Source of the DNA: Alphaproteobacteria bacterium
Lineage (GTDB): Bacteria; Pseudomonadota; Alphaproteobacteria; Thalassobaculales; Thalassobaculaceae
DNA: 64,000 nt
Reading direction: 5' to 3'
Assembly (NCBI GenBank): GCA_013203465.1
Contig: JABMNR010000017.1
Span: 1 to 64,000 of the forward strand
Below, piece by piece: positions 7,018 to 15,636 of this stretch (within the stretch, counting starts at the first letter, position 1; the number at the start of each line of letters is the position of its first letter). A program made the translations under genes and the position numbers. The notes below the pieces were generated by a model. That model did not search any database, was not told where the DNA came from, and was given only the letters and a program-made list of their open reading frames with translations.

Positions 7018-9961
7018 TCTGCCGCCCTCCATCCGGGTCGTAGAAGTGCGGCGCGACGAGGTCGACGGCGACCTTCTTGCCGGCGATCGGCGCGTAAGCC
7101 AGCAGGCGCTCGCCAGTCCGGGCGTGTCCACCCTCGACCAACGCGAGGGCGATGTCGTGGTCCAAGGTCGGGCTCCAGGCCATCGAGGCGACCCAGCCTT
7201 GGCTGCCACCCACCTTGTCGGGTGCCTCCGGCAGCACCAGATGCGCGCTGCTTGGTAGCCGTTCGGTCTTGTTCGCCGGCACCACGCCGACCAACTGGCG
7301 GCGGCGCGGGTTCTTCATCTCCGGGAAGTCGAGCGCCTCCTTGCCGACGAACCATTTCTTGGTACTGACCATGCGGCCAAGCCCGATATCGTAGGGATTG
7401 GTACGCCCCTCGGCTTCGCGGCCGATGACGAAATGGCCTTTTTCAAGCCGCAACACGCCCATGGATTCAAGACCATAGGGTGCCATCTCTTCCGGTCGGC
7501 CAGCGTCAAGCAGGGCGGTCCATAGCTCCTCGCCACGATCCGCCGGCACATTAATTTCGTAGCTGAGTTCGCCCGAGAAGCTGATCCGGAACACCCGTGC
7601 CGGGATGCCGGCGACGCGGCCGACACGCCCGCCCATGAACGGAAAGGCGTCGTTCGATACCTCGAAGCCCTCGGCGACGCGCCCCAATACCTCACGTGCC
7701 TTCGGTCCAGCGAGCGCCGCCGCGAACCACTGCTCGGTGACCGGCATCAGCGTCACCCGCAAGTCACGCCAGCGGGTCTCCAACAACATGGTCAGCCATT
7801 CGTAGACCGCGCCAGCGCCGCTCGAGGTGGTGCTCATGACGAAATGCTGCTCGCCAAGCCGCATGGTCACGCCGTCATCGAAGACAATGCCATCCTCGCG
7901 CAGCATGAGGCCGTAGCGGCCCATGCCGACCTTCAGGGTCGACCAGCCGTTGGTGTACACGCGGTTAAGGAAGGTGATGGTATCCGGGCCGGCGATCTCG
8001 ATCTTGCCGAGCGTCGAAACATCGACAAGCCCAACGTTGCGCCGCACCGCCAGCACCTCGCGATTGACCGCCTCAAGATCGGTCTCGCCGCCACGCCGAT
8101 AGAACTGCGGGCGAAGCCAGGCACCCGCGTTCAACCAGACGCAACCGGCCGCCTCGTGCAATTGGTGCGCCGCCGTGCGCCGCATCGGGTGGTGCTGATC
8201 CGGTGAGAGGTGGGCCGCCACCACGCCCATCGGCAACGGCACATAGGGTGGGCGGAACCGGGTCGTGCCGACCGCCGACATCGCCTCACCACGGGCCTCG
8301 GCGATCGCCTTCACGCCGTTGACGTTTCCGAGCTTGCCCTGGTCGGTGCCCATGCCGAGGGTGGTGTAGCGTTTGACGTGCTCAATCGAGCGGTAGCCCT
8401 CCTGCACGGCGAGGTCGAGGTCGGCGACGGTGACGTCGTTCTGGATGTCGACGAAACAGCGCTTGCGGCCGCGAACCTCCGACCATTGACCGGCGCCGGC
8501 CGTATCGTGGCTGTTCTCCGCGACGGGGGACCTCGCCGCCGCTGTGAGACGAATGGCCTCGCATACCTTTACGGCGGCCGAGGTCGCCTCACCCAGCGCT
8601 GCCCCGAGATCGAAGGTTCCGTTGCAGGCGCCGACGGTAACCGCCCCTTGCTCCGTTGTGCCGGGGATGAACATCTGACGCGTGTCATCCCAAACTGGCT
8701 TGCCGCCGGTCTGAGCGTAGAGATGCAATGCCGGGCTCCACCCGCCGCTGGTGGCCACGATGTCCGCCGGCACCCAGCGATGCCCAGCCGACCCCTCGAT
8801 CCGGACGGTGGTTACCCCGGCACGGCCGCGTGTGTTGACGGCGCGGGCGCGCCATTCAACCGATGCGCCTGCCTCCAACGCGATCCGGCTGCCACTGTCG
8901 CGGCTGTCGACCACCGTCACCTGGGCGCCTGCCCGAGCCAGCCGCGCCGCCGCGTCGTGCGCCGCGTCGTCGCCCGCCGCCACCATGATGCGTCCGCCGA
9001 CCAGCACGCCATAGCGGTCGAGGTAGCCCACGGCGGCCGAGGTGGTCATCACGCCCGGCCGGTCGTTGTTGGCGAACAGCAGCGGGCGTTCGATCGCGCC
9101 GGTGGCGATGATGGTTTGTTTCACCCGAAGCTTCCACAGTCGCCAGCGAGGCATCGGATCTCCCGCCGCCGGTGGGGCGTCGCGCAGATTCTGGCACAGG
9201 ATGACAAAGCCTTGCTCGTAACGGCCGGCGACACTGGTCCGTTTGAGCAGGGTGACGTTTTCGAACTGGGCCAGCTCCTTCCCAACCTCGCGCGCCCAGT
9301 CATGCGCCGGGAGACCGTCGATCGTCGCCGTCTCGCCGAGAAGACCAAGCCCGAACCAGGGGTTTTCGTCGGCGAGGATGACCCGCGCACCGGCCCGCGC
9401 CGCGATCAGCGCCGCCTGAAGCCCGGCTGCCCCGCCACCCGCGACTAGGATGTCGGCGTGAGCGTGGGTGCTGGTGTAGATTTCTCGATCGGCCACCCGT
9501 GGCACCTCACCGAGGCCGGCGATGCGGCGGATCATCCGCTCGTAGAACGGCCAAGCGCTGACTGGCTCCATGAATGTTTTGTAATAAAACCCGGCCGGGA
9601 ACAGCGGGGATAGCACATCGTTGACGGCGGTGAGATCGAAGCGCACCGAAGGCCAGGCGTTTTGGCCGCGTGCCTCCAGTCCGTCGTAAAGCTCGACCGT
9701 GGTCGCGCGGACGTTCGGCTCGTCGCCGGTTGGCCGGGCGATCGTGACCAATGCTCCAGGTTCTTCGTTGCCGATGCCCATGACGCCACGGGGGCGGTGG
9801 TACTTAAAACTGCGGGCGACCACCCGTTCGCCGTTCGCGATCAACGCCGCCGCCAAGCTTTCACCGGCAACGCCGGTGTGACGGTGGCCGTCGAAACAGA
9901 AGCTGACCGGTGGCGCACCGGCGAGCAAACCAGCGCCGGGGATCCGGCGGGCGCCGCTCAT
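7010..9961 (-). CDS. soxA: Sarcosine oxidase alpha subunit
   Basis: The 983-residue protein has the full SoxA layout. An N-terminal ferredoxin-like domain has lost its cysteines (Gly-Val-Met-Gly-Ile-Gly-Asn-Glu-Glu-Pro). An NAD-binding domain (Ala-Gly-Gly-Gly-Ala-Ala-Gly-Leu-Gln-Ala, about 172-181) follows. The C-terminal half from about residue 600 is a folate-binding GcvT-like domain ending around Gly-Leu-Glu-Ser-Met-Gly-Val-Leu-Arg-Leu-Glu-Lys-Gly. Heterotetrameric sarcosine oxidase demethylates sarcosine to glycine, passing formaldehyde to tetrahydrofolate. A strong AAGGAGG site precedes the ATG, which overlaps soxD by 4 bases. Related operons act on other N-methyl compounds, so sarcosine is the default rather than a proven substrate. 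Confidence 0.93.
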   Translation of the reverse strand: MSGARRIPGAGLLAGAPPVSFCFDGHRHTGVAGESLAAALIANGERVVARSFKYHRPRGVMGIGNEEPGALVTIARPTGDEPNVRATTVELYDGLEARGQNAWPSVRFDLTAVNDVLSPLFPAGFYYKTFMEPVSAWPFYERMIRRIAGLGEVPRVADREIYTSTHAHADILVAGGGAAGLQAALIAARAGARVILADENPWFGLGLLGETATIDGLPAHDWAREVGKELAQFENVTLLKRTSVAGRYEQGFVILCQNLRDAPPAAGDPMPRWRLWKLRVKQTIIATGAIERPLLFANNDRPGVMTTSAAVGYLDRYGVLVGGRIMVAAGDDAAHDAAARLARAGAQVTVVDSRDSGSRIALEAGASVEWRARAVNTRGRAGVTTVRIEGSAGHRWVPADIVATSGGWSPALHLYAQTGGKPVWDDTRQMFIPGTTEQGAVTVGACNGTFDLGAALGEATSAAVKVCEAIRLTAAARSPVAENSHDTAGAGQWSEVRGRKRCFVDIQNDVTVADLDLAVQEGYRSIEHVKRYTTLGMGTDQGKLGNVNGVKAIAEARGEAMSAVGTTRFRPPYVPLPMGVVAAHLSPDQHHPMRRTAAHQLHEAAGCVWLNAGAWLRPQFYRRGGETDLEAVNREVLAVRRNVGLVDVSTLGKIEIAGPDTITFLNRVYTNGWSTLKVGMGRYGLMLREDGIVFDDGVTMRLGEQHFVMSTTSSGAGAVYEWLTMLLETRWRDLRVTLMPVTEQWFAAALAGPKAREVLGRVAEGFEVSNDAFPFMGGRVGRVAGIPARVFRISFSGELSYEINVPADRGEELWTALLDAGRPEEMAPYGLESMGVLRLEKGHFVIGREAEGRTNPYDIGLGRMVSTKKWFVGKEALDFPEMKNPRRRQLVGVVPANKTERLPSSAHLVLPEAPDKVGGSQGWVASMAWSPTLDHDIALALVEGGHARTGERLLAYAPIAGKKVAVDLVAPHFYDPDGGRQSG

Positions 9962-10239
9962 CCCGTGCCTCCTTCCGAGGCGGATTTCACCGAGAATATC
10001 TCGTGGGTGACCGTGTCGCGTTCGGCAACCAGCCAGCGTCGGCAGCCATAGCGGTGCACCCAGTACTCGGCATGCCGGCCCTTTGGGTTATCGCGGAGGT
10101 ACAAATAATCAGCATATTGCTCGACGCTGGCCGGCTCGGTCCCGTCGCCGCCGCCTTGGTGCCGCACGCTCGCGTCGCCGCCGAAGCCGAACTCGTCTTC
10201 CGGCCGTTCACCGCAGAAGGGACAGGATATCAGCAGCAT
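9958..10239 (-). CDS. soxD: Sarcosine oxidase delta subunit
   Basis: The 93-residue protein begins with the zinc-ligand motif Cys-Pro-Phe-Cys-Gly and continues with Tyr-Leu-Tyr-Leu-Arg-Asp-Asn-Pro-Lys-Gly and Glu-Tyr-Trp-Val-His-Arg-Tyr-Gly-Cys-Arg-Arg-Trp, both diagnostic of SoxD. The small zinc protein completes the alpha-beta-gamma-delta enzyme. It has a GGGGGAG ribosome site, starts 14 bases after soxB and overlaps soxA by 4 bases. Confidence 0.93.
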   Translation of the reverse strand: MLLISCPFCGERPEDEFGFGGDASVRHQGGGDGTEPASVEQYADYLYLRDNPKGRHAEYWVHRYGCRRWLVAERDTVTHEIFSVKSASEGGTG

Positions 10240-10253
10240 GCCCGAACTCCCCC

Positions 10254-11507
10254 TCAGTGATGATGTGGCAGATTGCCGACACCGCGTTCGGTCAAGGTAC
10301 GGCCGGAGCGGAAGCGGTCGAGCGAGAAACCCTCATTCAGCGGGTGCGGCGCGTCGTTGGCGATGGTCGAGGCGAAGACCCAGCCGGAGCCGGGCGTCGC
10401 CTTAAAGCCGCCGTAACACCAGCCGCCGTTGAGATAGAGGTGTTGGATCGGTGTCTTTGAGATGATCGGCGCGCCATCCATGGTCATGTCCATGACGCCG
10501 CCCCAGGTGCGCATCAGCTTGAGGCCCCGCAGCCTCGGCAGCAGCGCGACCGAGGCGGAGACCACATCCTCGATGGCTGGCCAGGTGCCGCGTTGAGAGT
10601 ACGAATTGTAGCCGTCGAGCGCACCGCCCATCAGCACCTCGCCTTTGTCGGTCTGGCTGACATACAGGTGTAGGCCGGGCGAGATGACAACGGTGTCGAG
10701 GAACGGCTTCACCGGTTCGGAAACCATGGCCTGCAGCAAATGGGTCTCGATCGGCAGGCGGAGCCCGGCCATCGCCGCCACGGTGCCGGAATGCCCGGCG
10801 ACGGCTATTCCGACCTTGCCGGCGCCGATCTCGCCGCGACTGGTGCGCACGCCGGTCACTTGGCCGTTGGCGATGTCGAAGCCGGTTACCTCGCAGTTCT
10901 CGATGATGTCGACACCGCGCCGATCGGCCGCCCGCGCGAAACCCCACGCCACGGCGTCGTGCCGGGCAACGCCGCTTCTCGGTTGGTTCATCGCGCCGAA
11001 GACCGGGAACCGCGCGGTCGGCGAGAAGTCGAGATCGGGAACCCGGCGGCGCACCTCCTCGCGGGTCAGGAATTCGCCGTCGATGCCGTTCAGGCGCAGC
11101 GCGTTGTAGCGCATCGTCGCGCCCTCGGCGCCGCCGAAATCATGGGTTAGAATGATATTGCCGCGTTGGCTGAACATGACGTTGAAGTTCAGGTCCAGCG
11201 ACAGGCCCTCCCAGAGCTTCAACGCGTGCTCGTAGAAGAAGGCGTTATCCTTCAGGAAGTAGTTCGAGCGGACGATCGTCGTGTTACGGCCGGTATTGCC
11301 GCCGCCGATCCAGCCACGCTCCAGAACCGCGACGTTGGTAATGCCATGCAGCTTGGCGAGGTAATAAGCGGTGGCAAGGCCGTGACCGCCGCCGCCGATG
11401 ATCACGACGTCGTAGCGCCGCTTCGGCTCCGGTTTGCGCCATGCCTCCGGCCAGCCCGCATGTCCCGCGAGCGCCTGACGAGCCAAAGAGAAAACCGAAT
11501 ACCGCAC
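10254..11507 (-). CDS. soxB: Sarcosine oxidase beta subunit
   Basis: The protein is a DAO-family flavoprotein carrying the catalytic oxidase site. The Gly-Gly-Gly-Gly-His-Gly-Leu-Ala-Thr-Ala-Tyr-Tyr-Leu block binds FAD. The segment Ala-Arg-His-Asp-Ala-Val-Ala-Trp contains the histidine corresponding to the covalent FMN attachment site of known SoxB proteins. Homologues begin close to Arg-Tyr-Ser-Val-Phe-Ser-Leu, so a GTG at 11507 is preferred (417 residues). A TTG at 11558 would add 17 residues of unrelated sequence. It is the first gene of a minus-strand run that reads on through soxDAG and five further genes to position 800. The divergent neighbour is an ABC permease. Confidence 0.92.
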   Translation of the reverse strand: MRYSVFSLARQALAGHAGWPEAWRKPEPKRRYDVVIIGGGGHGLATAYYLAKLHGITNVAVLERGWIGGGNTGRNTTIVRSNYFLKDNAFFYEHALKLWEGLSLDLNFNVMFSQRGNIILTHDFGGAEGATMRYNALRLNGIDGEFLTREEVRRRVPDLDFSPTARFPVFGAMNQPRSGVARHDAVAWGFARAADRRGVDIIENCEVTGFDIANGQVTGVRTSRGEIGAGKVGIAVAGHSGTVAAMAGLRLPIETHLLQAMVSEPVKPFLDTVVISPGLHLYVSQTDKGEVLMGGALDGYNSYSQRGTWPAIEDVVSASVALLPRLRGLKLMRTWGGVMDMTMDGAPIISKTPIQHLYLNGGWCYGGFKATPGSGWVFASTIANDAPHPLNEGFSLDRFRSGRTLTERGVGNLPHHH

Positions 11508-11579
11508 GATGGTCCAGTCGAGGTTGGACCCCGTCACTGGGCCCGTTGGATCGCGCAATCACCTAATCACGCAACATGA

Positions 11580-11608
11580 TCGTTGCGCTGACATGGGATG
11601 GCTGTCAA
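11580..11608 (-). promoter_or_regulatory. Candidate promoter of the soxB-suyB run
   Basis: On the minus strand a consensus -35 hexamer TTGACA (11608-11603) is followed, after 17 bases, by CAACGA as the only -10 candidate. The -10 match is poor, so the promoter may need an activator. It sits in the 245-base gap between soxB and the divergent permease gene, where one regulator could control both. Confidence 0.3.
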
Positions 11609-11752
11609 CAATCCCTCGGCTGCATCTTCCTTTCTCCGGAACTGGAGCGATGCGAAGAGGGTGTTTACCGTTTCCGGTCGATGGTCGGCCTCATGATCCT
11701 GGATCGGCCGTCTCAGTCTGCCGGCTGACCCGATGATCGGGAAAGGGAGGCC

Positions 11753-12706
11753 ATGCTCCATTTCATCCTTAAACGGCTGCTGTATGCCATCCCGTTGTTG
11801 ATCGGCGTCTCGATCATCGGCTTCGGGCTGATGCATCTCGCCCCGGGTGGGCCACTTGGTGTCTACACCTTGAACCCGACGGTATCCGTCCAGGACATTG
11901 AGCGGATCAAGGTGATCTACGGTCTCGATCAACCCATTTACGTCCAGTATGTGAGCTGGGCCGGCAATCTCTTGACCGGCGACTGGGGCCACACTTTCTT
12001 CGGTGGGCGTCCGGTTTTTACCGTGATCCTTGAGCGGGTCCCGGCGACACTCCTGCTGGCGGGACTGTCGCTGTCGCTGGCGATCCTGATCGGCACGGCG
12101 ATCGGCATGCTGGGCGCGGTCAAGCGCTATTCGATTTTCGACTATCTGGCCACCACCGGTGCGATGTTCGCGCTGTCTTTCCCGACGTTCTGGTTCGGAT
12201 TGATGGCGATCTTCATCTTCGCGGTGGAACTGCGCTGGCTTCCCTCCGGCGGCATGTACGATCTCGGCGAGGAGGGCAACTCGCTCGACCTGTTGCGCCA
12301 TTTGATCCTGCCGACAGCCGTGCTTTCGTTGGTGATCGTCGCCACCTGGAGCCGTTATTCCCGCTCCAGCTTCCTTGAGGTCATCGGCCAGGACTATATC
12401 CGGACGGCGCATGCCAAGGGGGTTCCGAACCGGTTGGTGATCACCCGGCACGCCTTTCCAAATGCCGCTATCCCGCTGATCGCGCTGCTCGGCGTGCAGC
12501 TTCCCTTCCTATTCTCAGGCGCCTTGGTGACCGAAACCATCTTTGGTTGGCCCGGTATAGGGCGGCTGTTCGTCGATGCGCTGACCATGAAGGAATACCC
12601 GGTTCTGATGGGTATGATGATGTTCACCGCGATTTTCGTGATCATCGGCAATCTGCTGGCCGATATCGGTGTCGCGATGGTCGACCCTCGTATCAGGCTG
12701 GAATGA
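11753..12706 (+). CDS. Dpp/Opp-type ABC transporter permease, DppB-like
   Basis: The 317-residue inner-membrane protein has about six hydrophobic segments. It begins with the DppB-type Leu-Lys-Arg-Leu-Leu-Tyr-Ala-Ile-Pro and has Tyr-Gly-Leu-Asp-Gln-Pro in the periplasmic loop. The cytoplasmic loop that contacts the ATPase reads Tyr-Ile-Arg-Thr-Ala-His-Ala-Lys-Gly-Val. A GGGAGG site lies just before the ATG. It starts a plus-strand set with a second permease and a binding protein but no ATPase. Divergence from soxB suggests uptake of the substrate used by that operon; this is inference. Confidence 0.9.
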   Translation: MLHFILKRLLYAIPLLIGVSIIGFGLMHLAPGGPLGVYTLNPTVSVQDIERIKVIYGLDQPIYVQYVSWAGNLLTGDWGHTFFGGRPVFTVILERVPATLLLAGLSLSLAILIGTAIGMLGAVKRYSIFDYLATTGAMFALSFPTFWFGLMAIFIFAVELRWLPSGGMYDLGEEGNSLDLLRHLILPTAVLSLVIVATWSRYSRSSFLEVIGQDYIRTAHAKGVPNRLVITRHAFPNAAIPLIALLGVQLPFLFSGALVTETIFGWPGIGRLFVDALTMKEYPVLMGMMMFTAIFVIIGNLLADIGVAMVDPRIRLE

Positions 12707-12822
12707 CACGCGACGACTCACGTGCCTTGCGTCGATGTCGGTGTTGGGTGCTTAATTCGGAAATGCACACGTTTGTATTCAATCTGATCAAGGACGACAT
12801 ACGGCCTAGAGAGTAGGATCCC

Positions 12823-13740
12823 ATGGGCGTTATCGACGCTGAGATACGTGCTGAAGCAACCGAGCCGAGCGCCTTGACGGCGCGGCACGAGAGCCACGCA
12901 CGCCGCGTTCTCAGGCGGTTTCTGCGCCACCGTCTGGCGGTGTTTGGCGGGATCATGGTGGTCCTGCTGCTCAGTTCCGCGCTGTTCGCCGAACTGCTGT
13001 CTCCCCACGATCCTCTGCGTATCGAGACCAGCAACCGGTTCTTCGACCCCGGCCAGAATCTCGACTATCCGCTTGGCACCGACGAGCTCGGCCGGGATAC
13101 GCTCAGCCGATTGCTGCATGGCGGCCAAGTGTCCCTGATCGTCGGAATCGCCGCCATGCTGGCGACCGTGGTGACGGGCAGCGTGATCGGCATCGTATCG
13201 GGCTATTTCGGCGGTTGGATCGACAACATCCTCATGCGCTTCGTGGACACCATGCTGTGCTTTCCACAGGTGTTCCTGCTGCTCGTCATCGCGGCCTTCG
13301 TGACGCCGACCCTGCTGTCGATCTCGCTGATCATCGGCTTCACCAGTTGGATGGAGGTGGCACGCATCGTTCGCTCGGAAATCCTTACGCTCAAGGAGCA
13401 GGACTTCATAAAAGCGGCGATCGGCTTCGGCTCGAGCCACACGCGGATCATGGTCCGCGAGTTGCTGCCGAACGCCATGGCGCCGATCCTGGTGGCGGCG
13501 ACGCTGAAGGTGGCGACGGCGGTGCTGATGGAATCCTACATCAGCTATCTCGGCTATGGCATCCAACCGCCGTTGGCGAGCTGGGGCAACATGCTGACCA
13601 ACGCTCAGGGCTATTTCGATACGGTGCCGTTTCTCGCGATCCTACCGGGCGTGATGATCACGTTTACGGTCATGAGTTTCAACTTCTTAGGTGACGGGTT
13701 GCGCGATGCGCTCGATCCGCGCCTCAAGATGGAGCAGTAA
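12823..13740 (+). CDS. Dpp/Opp-type ABC transporter permease, DppC-like
   Basis: The 305-residue inner-membrane protein is the partner permease. It shows the family marker Leu-Gly-Thr-Asp-Glu-Leu-Gly-Arg-Asp near residue 85, the coupling-helix segment Phe-Ile-Lys-Ala-Ala-Ile-Gly-Phe-Gly, and a C-terminal Asn-Phe-Leu-Gly-Asp-Gly-Leu-Arg-Asp-Ala-Leu-Asp-Pro. The 116-base gap after the first permease is larger than usual for such pairs. No ATPase follows; the next gene is the binding protein and then a convergent operon. It must borrow ATPases, for example those encoded at 15.6-17.6 kb. Confidence 0.9.
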   Translation: MGVIDAEIRAEATEPSALTARHESHARRVLRRFLRHRLAVFGGIMVVLLLSSALFAELLSPHDPLRIETSNRFFDPGQNLDYPLGTDELGRDTLSRLLHGGQVSLIVGIAAMLATVVTGSVIGIVSGYFGGWIDNILMRFVDTMLCFPQVFLLLVIAAFVTPTLLSISLIIGFTSWMEVARIVRSEILTLKEQDFIKAAIGFGSSHTRIMVRELLPNAMAPILVAATLKVATAVLMESYISYLGYGIQPPLASWGNMLTNAQGYFDTVPFLAILPGVMITFTVMSFNFLGDGLRDALDPRLKMEQ

Positions 13741-13834
13741 CCACGGAGATGCGGTGACCTGCTTCGCCTGATCGTCGCGGAACTTTCCACGATGATCCAC
13801 GATTGAGGCCCTTGAAGCCAGAAAGGGGAGCCAC

Positions 13835-15481
13835 ATGGCACCGAGCAAGGATAAAGGATTCTTCACGCGGCGTGATTTTGTAAAGGCGACCGGCGCGGCG
13901 GCCGGCGCGGTCGCGGCGGCCAACATCCTGCCGTCGAAGGCCGACGCCGCCGGCAAGGACCGCATCATTACCGCCCACTCGCAGGAGCCGGTTCAGTACA
14001 ACCCGCTGCTGTACGTCAACCGCGGTACCGAGAATGGACCCGAGGCGGCGATGTTCGACGCGCTTTGGGACATGAACGAGAAGGGTCAGTTCGTGGCGAA
14101 CCTGGCGACCGAGGTGCCGAGCCGGGAGAACGGCCGGGTCTCGGAAGATGGCAGGGTCTGGAAGATCGGGCTCAAGCGCGATGTCCGCTGGCATGATGGC
14201 CAACCCTTCACCGCCAAGGACGTGGCCTTCACCTACGAGACCATCATGGACTCGAAGACGGCGGTACGCTCGCGCTCCGGCTTCGACTTGATCAAGAATT
14301 TCAAGACGGTCGATGACTACAACGTCGAGATCGAGTTGGCCGAGCCCTATACACCGTTTCTGTGGTCATGGCAGGAGATGCACATCGTCCCGCGCCATAT
14401 CCTGAAGGACGAGCCGGACATCAACACCTCGGCCTTCAACAGCGAGCCGACCGGCACCGGGCCGTTCCGGTACAAGAGCCGGACGGCGGGCAGCCACATC
14501 GTGTTCGAGCGGTTCGATGACTATCACCGTGGCGCCGCCAAGGTGAAAACCCTGATCCAGAAGACAGTTCCGGACACCATGGTGCTGTATGGCCAGGTAA
14601 AGACCGGCGAGGTCGACTACATGATGACCAGCCTGCCCTATGACCGCTGGGATGAGGCGGCGGCATTGCCCGACCGCACCTTTTTCGACCTGCCGCTGCC
14701 CTGGGTACAGTTCATCTACTTCAATTGCGGCAAGCCGCAGTTCAGCGACCCGAAGGTGCGCAAGGCGCTGTACATGGCGCTCGAGATGCAGAAGTCGCTG
14801 GACGACATCTATCTTGGTCGCTGGAAGCGGACCTTTTCCTATCTCCACACCTCGCACTGGGCCTACAACCCCAGCCTTAAGGAAGAGACGCCGAATCCCC
14901 AACTCGCGGCCAAGATGCTGGAAGAAGCCGGCTGGAAGGTCGGCGCCGACGGCATCCGCGAGAAGGATGGCCACAAGATGAAGTTCACCATGTCGACAAC
15001 CGCCGGCAACACCGCCCGGCAAGGCTGCCAAGCACTGTTCCAGCAGAACTGGAAGGCGATCGGGGTCGAAATGGAGATTAAGAACATGCCCGGATCGGTG
15101 GTCTGGGGCGAGTACACCACCAAGTCGCAGTTCGACACCCTGCTGGTCGCCTGGGCGCCGATCGTCGGCATGGACCCTGACTACACGGCGCGTTGTCACT
15201 CCAAGTTCATCCCGGCCAAGTATGGCCAGGGCTCGAATTATGTTCAGTACGAGAACACCGAGGTCGACCGGCTGCTCGAGAAAGGAGCCGTTCAGGTCGA
15301 CCGCCAGGGCCGCAAGGAAACCTATATGGAGGTCCAGAAGATTCTGCTGGATGAGGTGCCGTTCGCCCCACAAGGCGGTGTATTCGGCGGTTTCGTGCGC
15401 AACAAGAACCTGATGGGCTTGAAACCGAACCAGTACGTCACCGACTCCACCTGGAACATCCAGGATTGGTACTGGGGCTGA
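13835..15481 (+). CDS. Extracellular solute-binding protein family 5, Tat signal
   Basis: The 548-residue family-5 binding protein is of the peptide/nickel/opine class. The N-terminus carries Arg-Arg-Asp-Phe-Val-Lys followed by an alanine-rich hydrophobic stretch, a twin-arginine signal that implies export in folded form. The lobe pattern Val-Arg-Trp-His-Asp-Gly-Gln-Pro-Phe-Thr-Ala-Lys-Asp-Val-Ala-Phe is the family hallmark. It is last in the plus-strand transporter set and is followed by a strong hairpin. The ligand cannot be read from the sequence; candidates are a modified peptide, opine or N-methylated compound feeding the divergent sox operon. Confidence 0.9.
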   Translation: MAPSKDKGFFTRRDFVKATGAAAGAVAAANILPSKADAAGKDRIITAHSQEPVQYNPLLYVNRGTENGPEAAMFDALWDMNEKGQFVANLATEVPSRENGRVSEDGRVWKIGLKRDVRWHDGQPFTAKDVAFTYETIMDSKTAVRSRSGFDLIKNFKTVDDYNVEIELAEPYTPFLWSWQEMHIVPRHILKDEPDINTSAFNSEPTGTGPFRYKSRTAGSHIVFERFDDYHRGAAKVKTLIQKTVPDTMVLYGQVKTGEVDYMMTSLPYDRWDEAAALPDRTFFDLPLPWVQFIYFNCGKPQFSDPKVRKALYMALEMQKSLDDIYLGRWKRTFSYLHTSHWAYNPSLKEETPNPQLAAKMLEEAGWKVGADGIREKDGHKMKFTMSTTAGNTARQGCQALFQQNWKAIGVEMEIKNMPGSVVWGEYTTKSQFDTLLVAWAPIVGMDPDYTARCHSKFIPAKYGQGSNYVQYENTEVDRLLEKGAVQVDRQGRKETYMEVQKILLDEVPFAPQGGVFGGFVRNKNLMGLKPNQYVTDSTWNIQDWYWG

Positions 15482-15487
15482 TGTGAC

Positions 15488-15523
15488 GCCTGCGGCGACG
15501 GCCAACCGACCGTCGCCGCAGGC
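15488..15523 (+). terminator. Strong hairpin ending the plus-strand transporter operon
   Basis: GCCTGCGGCGACGG at 15488-15501 pairs perfectly over 14 bp with CCGTCGCCGCAGGC at 15510-15523, with an 8-base loop, 6 bases after the stop codon. No U run follows on either strand. The position between convergent operons suits a transcript end for the plus strand. Confidence 0.7.
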
Positions 15524-15636
15524 CCACCACGAGGAGCGTTGGGCACGACGGATGGCGGCTCGATGGGGCCGCAATCCCGTGTGTGGTAGACGACGTCCAC
15601 AGGAACGAGCCGCCTCGACTGTGGATCGGGCCGACA

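Noticed and set aside
6523-11507. Thiosulfate-oxidising Sox system
   Set aside because: The gene symbols coincide only by name. The proteins are sarcosine oxidase subunits with FAD, GcvT-like and zinc-finger features, not SoxXYZABCD cytochrome proteins.
11567-12451. 294-codon minus-strand frame after soxB
   Set aside because: Lies opposite the DppB-like permease; its charged Arg/Gln/Asp-rich translation is typical of an antisense frame of a membrane protein.
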